Assembly: GCA_007129695.1 (NCBI GenBank)
Contig: SKVA01000172.1
Span: forward strand, 1-6,339
Length of the DNA stretch: 6,339 bases
Source of the DNA: Spirochaetaceae bacterium
Lineage (GTDB): Bacteria; Spirochaetota; Spirochaetia; DSM-27196; SLST01
Direction: 5' to 3'
Shown here one piece after another: positions 1 to 6,024 of the stretch; position 1 is the stretch's first letter; the number at the start of each line of letters is the position of its first letter. Under the pieces are notes generated by a model. The model saw nothing but the letters and a program-made list of their open reading frames with translations. It was not told the DNA's origin and ran no database searches. Made by a program: the position numbers and the translations under genes.

Positions 1-1
1 C

Positions 2-694
2 GAGAACGGAGTCTCGATCGACTACGTCGCCGGCACGAGCGTGGGTAGCATCATCGGAGCTCTCTTCTGCTCCGGGATCGGATGGGAGGAGATGCTGTCG
101 GTCACAAAGGAGCTCAGCTGGAAGGAACTGGTCAACCCGACGCTGTCGGGGATGGGGCTGGTGGAGACGAAGCGGCTGGAGAAGTTCCTGGTCGAGCTCA
201 TCGGAGACACCGACTTTGCCGACCTGGAGATTCCGCTGCGGGTCGTCGCGGTCGATATCGGCACCGCCGAAGAAGTGGTGATCGACTCCGGATCGGTCGC
301 TCGCGCGGTCCGCGCGAGCGCGTCGGTTCCCGGCATCTTCGAGCCGGTCATCGACGACGAGGTGGCGCTCGTCGACGGCGGCGTGATCAATAACCTTCCG
401 GTGAACCACGTCCGCGACATGGGTGCGCGGAAGGTGATCGCCGTCGACCTCAACGCCGACCGATCACCGGGCGGGATGCCGAAGAACCTGATCGACGTGA
501 CCTACCGGACATTCATGGTCCTGATGAACAACACGAGCAGCTCCGGCAGAAAGGACGCGGACATCCTGATCCAGCCCGACCTGTCGGGTGTCGCGTACCA
601 CGACCTTGGTGAGATCGACACGATGTTCGACGCGGGCGTACGCGCGGCGGAAGCGCAACTGAAACAGCTCAGGCGGCTGGCCGACCGGGGGTAG
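2..694 (+). CDS. Patatin-like phospholipase (RssA/NTE-type), 5' end cut off by window
   Basis: Patatin-family serine hydrolases cleave acyl esters of phospholipids with a Ser-Asp dyad. The open frame runs from the first bases of the window, and about 230 residues are visible. The nucleophile elbow GTSVG lies at 32-46, with the catalytic Ser codon at 38-40, followed by a helix typical of the family (GSIIGAL). The block ASASVPGIFEPV and then VDGGVINNLPV supply the second dyad residue, Asp at 374-376 in the DGG motif. GARKVIAVDLN is the usual strand near the C-terminal part of the domain. The GTG at 41 is not the true start, because it lies just after the catalytic Ser; the real start and the glycine-rich oxyanion-hole motif lie left of the window. 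No signal peptide can be judged. The stop TAG at 692-694 is only 6 bases from the stop of the convergent gene. The family call is firm; the substrate is unknown. Confidence 0.93.
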   Translation, partial: ENGVSIDYVAGTSVGSIIGALFCSGIGWEEMLSVTKELSWKELVNPTLSGMGLVETKRLEKFLVELIGDTDFADLEIPLRVVAVDIGTAEEVVIDSGSVARAVRASASVPGIFEPVIDDEVALVDGGVINNLPVNHVRDMGARKVIAVDLNADRSPGGMPKNLIDVTYRTFMVLMNNTSSSGRKDADILIQPDLSGVAYHDLGEIDTMFDAGVRAAEAQLKQLRRLADRG

Positions 695-700
695 CACAGC

Positions 701-2425
701 CTACCGCCGCGGAATGGTGAGCGTCAGATCTCCTGACGTCCACGTGACGGAGTCGTCGCCGCGTGTGCAGCGGCAATCGCTCAGTGAAGGCGTGTTCGGT
801 TCTGATCCATCGAGATCCACCAGCCGGGCGACAAACACGACTCTGGTGTCCGCTTCGTCCGAGGGGCAGAACCTGACCGATCGCGCAATCGTTACATCGA
901 CCGCGGCGCAATCGTCTCCGATTGCCGCACCCACCCAATCGAGCGGTTCAGCGCGGCAGACGGCCTCCACCGGCTGGACGAAGACGCCGTGGCGTCCGCT
1001 CGCCAGGAGCCATCCGCCGCGGACGCGGCTGACCTCAGCGCCGGCACCGGCCACGGAGAAGCGTACAGCCAGCCGACCCGCATCGTAGCATCCGTCGGGT
1101 GAACGATCGAGCGACAGATGATAATCACCAAAACCACCGGCAGGGGTCACCGCAACCAGAGCCATGCGCTCGTGCTGGACAACCCTGATCATCATCGATG
1201 CGAAGTCGCGTCCGTCCTTGAGCGCTCGGACACGGAACACCGCGGGTCGCTCGGCTCCACGCCAGTACGCGATGAGGCCTCGACGCTGCGTCCACATCGA
1301 ATCGTCGCTGACCGACCCCAGCGACAGATCGCGCTCTACCCAGGTATACCCGGTACGCGCGCGCCCGTCGTCGCCTACCCAGAAGCGGTTCTGGACGCGG
1401 CGCGGCCGCGTCACCTCGGGCTCGAACCTGTCGAGCAGATCGTCCGGACACGGTAGTTCCGGAACCAGGTTCGGAACGTCGTCCAGGATCGATCGCTCCT
1501 CGGCGGGCTGGTCGGCGATGCGGAGCGTTCTGCCGACCGAACGTGACAGCCGTCGCGCAACGTTCGGCTTGATGAAGTCGGAGTAGGTACGGCTGTGCGG
1601 GCCTGCCCATTGGTCGGTTCCCGGGTGGAAATGATCGGCGATCACCGTCCACGCGTGCAGCCGCAGCGCTTCGGCTGCGGCACGAACCCGCGGATCCCTC
1701 GATAGATAGAGCGCCCGCTCGGCCTCCTCAAGCGCGACCACGGTGTAAGTCGGGCTATTGTACTCGTTGAAGTCCCCGTGCAGTCGCGTATGCTCGACCA
1801 CCCGCTCCAGGCGTTCACGCCCGTAATCGAGGAGCCACTGCTGCCCGAGCACCTCCCCGGCGACCGTGGTCAGCACCGCGCCCATGATCGCTATGTTCGT
1901 GTACCCCGGAGTGACGTTCCGTCGGAACACCGCGAGTGACGCGGCTTCTACCGCCGCGAGCATTCGCGCGACCAAATCGCCCGGCAGCTCGGCGGCCGCT
2001 GCTGAGGAAGCGCCGCCGGACCGGTCAGCTATGCAGTGGATCGTGAGCAGCAGGTTCCCGCAGAAGTCGGCCCAGTTCCAGTCCGGTGGAGACATCCGGG
2101 CGAGCGGCTCTTCGTGCATCCAGGGCCAGATCCCGTACGCCGGATCGGTCATCCGACGCTCCTGGAGATCGATCACTGCGTCGATCGTTCGGGCGGCGCG
2201 CTCCAGGTCAGCAGGGTCGGCGCGCCACACAAGGCAGGCCGCGTACGCGAGCGACTCGCGGGTTGAATGGACCCACTGACCGGTCGGAATACTCGAGTGG
2301 TACCCAGGAGAAACCCAGCGACGACCCAGGAGCGACAGCTCGGCGCTGTAATTGGTCTCCTGCTCCGTCAGGAAGGCTTCGACTTCCTGACGGAGCCAGT
2401 CGGGTGGATGAGCGCTTGTCCGCAT
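701..2425 (-). CDS. Uncharacterised 574-aa protein, probable (alpha/alpha) toroid plus beta-sandwich carbohydrate-active enzyme
   Basis: I do not recognise a named family with certainty. Residues about 50-300 look helical, with repeated amphipathic segments rich in Ala, Leu and Glu and conserved-looking aromatic loops: GIWPWMHEE (98-106), PPDWNWADFCGN (113-124), DFNEYNSPTYT (218-228) and WAGPHSRTYSDF (273-284). Residues about 340-574 are rich in alternating hydrophobic and polar residues with Gly turns, which suggests beta-sheet. Helical toroid followed by beta-sandwich is the layout of several polysaccharide lyases (for example PL8, PL12, PL15, PL17, PL21), which use Asn/His/Tyr/Arg residues; the Asn, Tyr and His in the loops above would be candidates. 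There is no signal peptide or membrane segment, so a cytoplasmic role is expected. The ATG at 2425 has a GGAG ribosome site 5 bases upstream. The gene follows a sugar-type binding-protein gene across a terminator, which supports a role in using the imported substrate. The coding call is strong; the function is inference only. Confidence 0.85.
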   Translation of the reverse strand: MRTSAHPPDWLRQEVEAFLTEQETNYSAELSLLGRRWVSPGYHSSIPTGQWVHSTRESLAYAACLVWRADPADLERAARTIDAVIDLQERRMTDPAYGIWPWMHEEPLARMSPPDWNWADFCGNLLLTIHCIADRSGGASSAAAAELPGDLVARMLAAVEAASLAVFRRNVTPGYTNIAIMGAVLTTVAGEVLGQQWLLDYGRERLERVVEHTRLHGDFNEYNSPTYTVVALEEAERALYLSRDPRVRAAAEALRLHAWTVIADHFHPGTDQWAGPHSRTYSDFIKPNVARRLSRSVGRTLRIADQPAEERSILDDVPNLVPELPCPDDLLDRFEPEVTRPRRVQNRFWVGDDGRARTGYTWVERDLSLGSVSDDSMWTQRRGLIAYWRGAERPAVFRVRALKDGRDFASMMIRVVQHERMALVAVTPAGGFGDYHLSLDRSPDGCYDAGRLAVRFSVAGAGAEVSRVRGGWLLASGRHGVFVQPVEAVCRAEPLDWVGAAIGDDCAAVDVTIARSVRFCPSDEADTRVVFVARLVDLDGSEPNTPSLSDCRCTRGDDSVTWTSGDLTLTIPRR

Positions 2426-2430
2426 TGGTG

Positions 2431-2436
2431 CTCCGC
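2431..2436 (-). promoter_or_regulatory. Ribosome binding site for the 574-aa protein
   Basis: Read on the minus strand this is GCGGAG, with GGAG ending 5 bases before the ATG at 2425. It begins directly after the last T of the upstream terminator, so RNA polymerase that reads through leaves a site close behind a strong hairpin. It supports the chosen start. Confidence 0.6.
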
Positions 2437-2464
2437 AAAAAAAGCCGGGGCCAGAGGCCCCGGC
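2437..2464 (-). terminator. Rho-independent terminator after the solute-binding protein gene
   Basis: On the minus strand there is a perfect 9-bp all-GC stem, GCCGGGGCC / GGCCCCGGC (2464-2456 pairing with 2452-2444), with a 3-base loop, followed at once by seven T residues (2443-2437). It starts 21 bases after the stop codon of the binding-protein gene and ends 11 bases before the start codon of the next gene. On the plus strand the A-tract precedes the hairpin, so it is directional for the leftward transcript. It probably ends most transcripts after the binding protein and lets a fraction through to the 574-residue gene, unless that gene has its own promoter. None is obvious in the 60-base gap. 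Confidence 0.93.
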
Positions 2465-2485
2465 GATGACGCTTGTCTAGTCGAA

Positions 2486-4027
2486 TCAGAATCCGAGCAG
2501 CGCCCGGTTCTGGTCGAACCACTCGTTGACGATCCGCTCGGCCTCGGGGCCTCCGCGGCGGTTCCACTCTTCGCGGAGCAGGTTGATGCCCCACTCGGCC
2601 GTCCGGGTCGGACCGCCGGTGATCACCTGAGTGATGATCTCGCTCGCGCGTGGGTCAAACTCTGCGAAGAAGAGGCTCAACGCTTCGTTCGTTGGCAGGA
2701 ACGGGTAGTCGCGACGATAGGGGACCGACATACTCTTGCGGACAGCCGCCGCCTCCAGCTCTGCCTTTGCGCGCAGGGTCGGATCGTCACCGGCGGCAGC
2801 AACGATGTACTCCGGCGTGATCTCGTAGTCCTTCACGAACGCCATGTCTATCGAGGCCCAGAAGACCTCACGACGGAAAAGCTCGTTGTCCGTGATAACC
2901 CGAACCCCGTCGACGACCTCGTGGTGAACCCCTTCGAAACCGAAGCGGGTCGGCTCCCATCCGCCCCCGATAAGGAAGTCGATCAGTCTGATCGCCGCTT
3001 CCGGATCCTCCATCCTGGTGTTGAACGCGACCTTGTGGTCGTTGTACTCGGGCTCCTGCAGCCACCCGTTCCGTCCGTACGGACTCGAGACGACCTCCAT
3101 CGGCACGACGACTGCCCACGGCTGATTCGCCATCAGCTCTTCGTAGAAGGTCGGTACGGTCTGCGCAAAGTAGATCCCGGCCTGACCGGTCTTCCACAGG
3201 CGTCGGGCGCGCTGCTGATCGGTGTCGGTCACGTACTCGCGATCGATGAGCCCCTCGTCGAACATCGCCTTGCGGTACTCCAGGAGCGATCGCTGCCGAT
3301 CCGACAGAATCGCCGGAACTAGTCGCCCACCTTCGACGTAGAAGCGCTCAGACACCAGAAACATCTGCTCGAACAGGCCAACACGCGACGTGATACCGAT
3401 CGTATCGCGACGACCGCTGCCGTTCGGATCGTTGTTCGTGAACGCACGCGCGACGTCGAGCAGCTCTGCAGTCGTGGTCGGCATCGAAAGGCCCAGCGTG
3501 TCGAGCCAGTCCTGCCGGATCCATGCTGCGTGGTTCGCGGTACTGAACCGACGGCTGGTCACGAAGTACTGCTTGCCGTCGTCGAATGTCGTCCATGCCA
3601 GGATCCCCGGATGGCGCTCAAGGTACGCCTTGTAATCGACGCTGTACCGTTCGATGAAGTCGTCGATCGGCTGGATCACGCCCTGGTCGCGCCACGTCTC
3701 GAATCGCTGCCGGGGATACTCCATGATCAGATCGGGAGCGGATCCCGACGCAAACATCACGTTGTACGCATCGAACGCGGTCCAGCGCGGCACCGGAACC
3801 CAGGTCACCTCCAACCCAGTCTGTTCGTTGATCCAGTCGACCCAGCGGTTCGACTCGAGCGACCCCTCCTCCGACGGTATAAGGCCGCGGTCGAAGATCC
3901 CGACCGAAACACGCCGAGGAGCATCGGGGGCCGTGGTCTGCGTGGTGCCGGCACCGAACGCGGTGACCGCGACGACGGTAAGCGCTATCATAAGCGCGAT
4001 AACCCGTCTGCTTGTCATGGTACTCAT
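2486..4027 (-). CDS. Extracellular solute-binding protein of a carbohydrate ABC transporter (LplA type)
   Basis: The 513-residue product is the binding component of a CUT1/LplABC-type importer and should act outside the cytoplasmic membrane, handing sugar to the two permeases encoded upstream. The N-terminus is a signal peptide: Arg at 7-8, a hydrophobic core at about 9-24, then AFGAGTT. There is no cysteine in or near the expected lipobox, and none seen in the whole protein. The mature part shows LplA-type features: NEQTGLEV (67-74), ASGSAPDL (93-100), then NDPNGSGRRDTIG (199-211), an acidic loop resembling a calcium-binding loop common in this subfamily, and WINLLREEW-like C-terminal helices (479-488, GINLLREEW). 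The length of about 500 is normal for LplA proteins and longer than typical CUT1 binding proteins. The first ATG (4027) has AGGAGGA just upstream; Met4 is an alternative start with looser spacing. The gene lies between a hairpin and a terminator. The ligand cannot be deduced; oligosaccharide is the likely class. Confidence 0.94.
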   Translation of the reverse strand: MSTMTSRRVIALMIALTVVAVTAFGAGTTQTTAPDAPRRVSVGIFDRGLIPSEEGSLESNRWVDWINEQTGLEVTWVPVPRWTAFDAYNVMFASGSAPDLIMEYPRQRFETWRDQGVIQPIDDFIERYSVDYKAYLERHPGILAWTTFDDGKQYFVTSRRFSTANHAAWIRQDWLDTLGLSMPTTTAELLDVARAFTNNDPNGSGRRDTIGITSRVGLFEQMFLVSERFYVEGGRLVPAILSDRQRSLLEYRKAMFDEGLIDREYVTDTDQQRARRLWKTGQAGIYFAQTVPTFYEELMANQPWAVVVPMEVVSSPYGRNGWLQEPEYNDHKVAFNTRMEDPEAAIRLIDFLIGGGWEPTRFGFEGVHHEVVDGVRVITDNELFRREVFWASIDMAFVKDYEITPEYIVAAAGDDPTLRAKAELEAAAVRKSMSVPYRRDYPFLPTNEALSLFFAEFDPRASEIITQVITGGPTRTAEWGINLLREEWNRRGGPEAERIVNEWFDQNRALLGF

Positions 4028-4030
4028 AGT

Positions 4031-4037
4031 TCCTCCT
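4031..4037 (-). promoter_or_regulatory. Strong ribosome binding site for the solute-binding protein
   Basis: AGGAGGA on the minus strand, the best Shine-Dalgarno match in the window, ending 3 bases before the ATG at 4027 and 12 before the in-frame ATG at 4018. The strength fits high translation of a binding protein. The short spacing to the first ATG leaves slight doubt about which of the two is used. Confidence 0.8.
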
Positions 4038-4049
4038 ACTTCTGCTGCG

Positions 4050-4082
4050 CGATGCCACCTGGAACCCAGGCGTCGGGCATCG
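4050..4082 (-). promoter_or_regulatory. Two-tier intergenic stem-loop between lplC-type gene and binding-protein gene
   Basis: Nested inverted repeats fill half of the 66-base gap. The outer arms CGATGCC / GGCATCG are at 4050-4056 and 4076-4082 (7 bp, perfect). The inner arms CCTGG / CCAGG are at 4058-4062 and 4066-4070 (5 bp, 3-base loop). A 1-base and a 5-base bulge separate the two tiers. No T-run follows in the leftward direction, so it is not a classical terminator. It sits 12 bases upstream of the binding-protein ribosome site without covering it. In the mRNA it could protect the binding-protein segment from decay or act as a processing site; it could also be a DNA operator. The pairing is visible; the role is inferred. 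Confidence 0.6.
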
Positions 4083-4093
4083 GTCAGCGCGAA

Positions 4094-4969
4094 TTACTGC
4101 TTCAACGACCCGATCATGACTCCCTTTACGAAGTACTTCTGCAGGAACGGATAGACCAGCATGATCGGGACGGTCGCAATGACAATCGCCGCCGCCTGCA
4201 CACCTTCGGGGGTCATGAACCGAGTCAGCTCCGTCGCGTCGGCCGCAGTCTCCAGAAGCTGCGGGTCAACACTGCGGATCATCTGCACCAGAACGACCAT
4301 CACGGTGTGAAGCCGTGACCGCGTGATATAGAGCATCACGTTGAAGTAGGAGTTCCAATGCCCGACAGCGTAGAAAAGCGTCAACGTGGCAATCGCCGGC
4401 AACGACAGCGGAAGGATGATCCGCACCAGGATGTAGACGTCGTTCGCGCCGTCGATTGCGGCTGCCTCGGTGAGACTCGCCGGAATGGTCGAGAAGAACG
4501 TCTTCATGATGAAGAAGTTCCACGTGCTGACAAGCGCCGTCAGCCACACCGCCCAGAACGTGTTGAGCAGGCCCAGCTGCTGCACCAGCACGTAGGTCGG
4601 GATGATTCCGCCGCTGAAGAGCATCGTGAATATGATCATGCCCAGAAAAACCTTCCGACCCCGCAGCCCGGGCCGGGACAGAGGGAACGCGATCAACGTG
4701 GTCGCGACCATGTTCAGCAGCGTGCCTCCTACGGTGAGAATGACCGAGTTCTGGAGACTGCGTATGAGGTTTCCGTCGCGATAGAGGTTCTGATACGTAC
4801 GAAGGTTGAACTCTACCGGCCAGAGCGTGACCTCGTTGGAGACGATAGCCCTGCTGCTGCTGAACGACACCGCGATCACATTGATGAACGGCAGAACCAT
4901 CAGGAGAGCCACCGTCGCCAGGAAGAACCCGATCAGCACAGTCACGGTTCGCGAGCCTGTCTGCACCAT
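4094..4969 (-). CDS. lplC: Carbohydrate ABC transporter permease, LplC/YtcP type
   Basis: This is one of the two membrane subunits forming the translocation path of the importer. The 291 residues contain about six hydrophobic segments (near 10-33, 74-98, 108-130, 136-156, 189-211 and 257-275). The EAA loop that contacts the ATPase is at 168-192 and is canonical: EAAAIDGAND followed by LPLSLPA. The C-terminus PFLQKYFVKGVMIGSLK (274-290) is the diagnostic ending of LplC/YtcP permeases. The ATG at 4969 shares its A with the stop codon of the preceding permease gene (TGATG), which indicates translational coupling; a GAGGGG at 4978-4983 may serve as ribosome site. Length is normal for the family and nothing looks broken. 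The symbol marks the subfamily, not a proven orthologue; the substrate is unknown. Confidence 0.95.
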   Translation of the reverse strand: MVQTGSRTVTVLIGFFLATVALLMVLPFINVIAVSFSSSRAIVSNEVTLWPVEFNLRTYQNLYRDGNLIRSLQNSVILTVGGTLLNMVATTLIAFPLSRPGLRGRKVFLGMIIFTMLFSGGIIPTYVLVQQLGLLNTFWAVWLTALVSTWNFFIMKTFFSTIPASLTEAAAIDGANDVYILVRIILPLSLPAIATLTLFYAVGHWNSYFNVMLYITRSRLHTVMVVLVQMIRSVDPQLLETAADATELTRFMTPEGVQAAAIVIATVPIMLVYPFLQKYFVKGVMIGSLKQ

Positions 4970-5967
4970 CAGAACAGCCCCTCTTCGCCCATTGCTCTGA
5001 TCGTCCAGTTCGCGGTCAGCACCAGAGCGAGCCCGATGAGCGACTGGAACAACCCGAGCGCCGCGGTGTAGCTGTACTGCATCGCTTGAAGCCCGATCCG
5101 GTAGACGTAGGTTGGGATCACCTCTGCGACGCTACGCACCGCGGGGTTCTGCAGAACCCAGACCTGTTCGAATCCAAGATCGATGAATCGCCCCAGATTC
5201 AGGATCAGCAGTATCGCAATTGTGCCCCGAATCCCGGGCAACGTGATATGCCAGGTTTGCCTCAGCCTGTTCGCACCGTCTATTCTCACGGCCTCATATA
5301 GCTGCGGATCGATTCCCGAGATTGCCGCCAGGTAGATGATCGTACCCCACCCGGCGGAGTTCCAGATCCCGCTCACTATGAACACGACCGGCCACCACCT
5401 GGTGCTCATCATGAAGAAGATCGGCTCGAACCCCAACGATTGGATGATCGCGTTCACGATCCCGGTACTGGGCGACAGAAGGCTGATGATGATCCCGCCA
5501 AGCACCGCCCAGGAGAGGAAGTACGGAACGTACATGACGCTCTGGAGCGTCCGTTTGAAACCGGGCTTGGGAACTTCGTTCAGCAACAGTGCCAGTATGA
5601 TGGGCGCTGGAAACTGAAAGATCAGCTGGTAGAGATTGAGCAGAAGCGTGTTCCTGAGGATCAGCACGAACTCAGGGCTGCGAAACAGGCGCTCGAAGTG
5701 GCGCGTTCCAACCCACGGACTCCCGAACATGCCGTCGATGATCCGGTAGTTTCGGAACGCGATCGTCACCCCGTACATCGGGACGTACCGGAAGAGCACG
5801 AAGAAGCCAATGAACACGGGCAGCATCATCGCGTACAGGTAACGGTCGCGATAGAGATCCTGCCGGAGCTTTGCGCGCCGCCGCTCCCTGCTGAGTCCGA
5901 CGATCTGTGTAGTCGTAACGCTCACGCCGTCAGTGTGCGGCGAGCTGTGCTGGAGTGCAACGGACAA
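4969..5967 (-). CDS. lplB: Carbohydrate ABC transporter permease, LplB type
   Basis: First permease of the pair, partner of the overlapping LplC-type subunit. Family landmarks appear in order: LYRDRYLYAMMLP (38-50) leading into the first membrane segment, PMYGVTIAFRNY (63-74), FGSPWVGTRHFERLF (81-95), FQFPAPIILALLLNE (117-131), and an EAA loop at 225-246 (EAVRIDGANR then LPGI). About six hydrophobic segments are seen. No ATG is available upstream of the first membrane segment. The longest frame starts with TTG at 5967, and a GTG at 5925 is an alternative; neither has a convincing ribosome site. The first 30 or so residues are polar and unlike the family core, so the shorter start is possible. 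The gene begins 57 bases after the stop of the AraC-family gene and lies on the same strand, so the two may be co-transcribed. Confidence 0.94.
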   Translation of the reverse strand: MSVALQHSSPHTDGVSVTTTQIVGLSRERRRAKLRQDLYRDRYLYAMMLPVFIGFFVLFRYVPMYGVTIAFRNYRIIDGMFGSPWVGTRHFERLFRSPEFVLILRNTLLLNLYQLIFQFPAPIILALLLNEVPKPGFKRTLQSVMYVPYFLSWAVLGGIIISLLSPSTGIVNAIIQSLGFEPIFFMMSTRWWPVVFIVSGIWNSAGWGTIIYLAAISGIDPQLYEAVRIDGANRLRQTWHITLPGIRGTIAILLILNLGRFIDLGFEQVWVLQNPAVRSVAEVIPTYVYRIGLQAMQYSYTAALGLFQSLIGLALVLTANWTIRAMGEEGLF

Positions 5968-6024
5968 TTCTTGCGAACACCCGCACTTGTTGCTGCTGCA
6001 GAGTGCCGATTGTTGATTGGGGAC
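5968..6024 (-). other. 57-base gap between the AraC-family gene and the lplB-type gene
   Basis: There is no convincing -35/-10 pair, terminator or strong ribosome site here. It does contain a perfect 5-base inverted repeat, GCACT (5983-5987) and AGTGC (6002-6006), 14 bases apart. It also contains one copy of a TTGCGA/CCGCAC motif (5971-5986) whose second copy lies in the end of the regulator gene. Either could be regulatory, but the sequence alone does not show it. The lack of a terminator is compatible with the regulator and transporter genes sharing a transcript. Confidence 0.3.

Noticed and set aside
41..43. GTG as start codon of the patatin-like gene
   Set aside because: It lies one codon after the catalytic Ser of GTSVG, and the frame stays open with family-like sequence to the window edge, so the gene begins upstream of the window.
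690..705. Possible bidirectional terminator between the convergent genes
   Set aside because: The stem is only 5 bp with a 6-base loop and no T-tract on either strand.
1125..1652. Minus-strand open frame of 175 codons inside the 574-residue gene
   Set aside because: It is an alternative frame within a longer gene that has a good start and ribosome site. Its Arg/Pro/Gly-rich product is typical of a frame-shifted shadow.
2267..3322. Long plus-strand open frame of 351 codons opposite the binding-protein gene
   Set aside because: It is antisense to a clearly identified binding-protein gene and runs across the terminator. Its product is rich in Arg, Asp and Val with no recognisable domain, as expected for a GC-rich shadow frame.
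4358..5071. Plus-strand open frame of 237 codons opposite the permeases
   Set aside because: The product is extremely rich in Arg, Gln, Asp and His, a composition typical of the antisense of hydrophobic membrane-protein codons. Both permeases on the other strand are intact.
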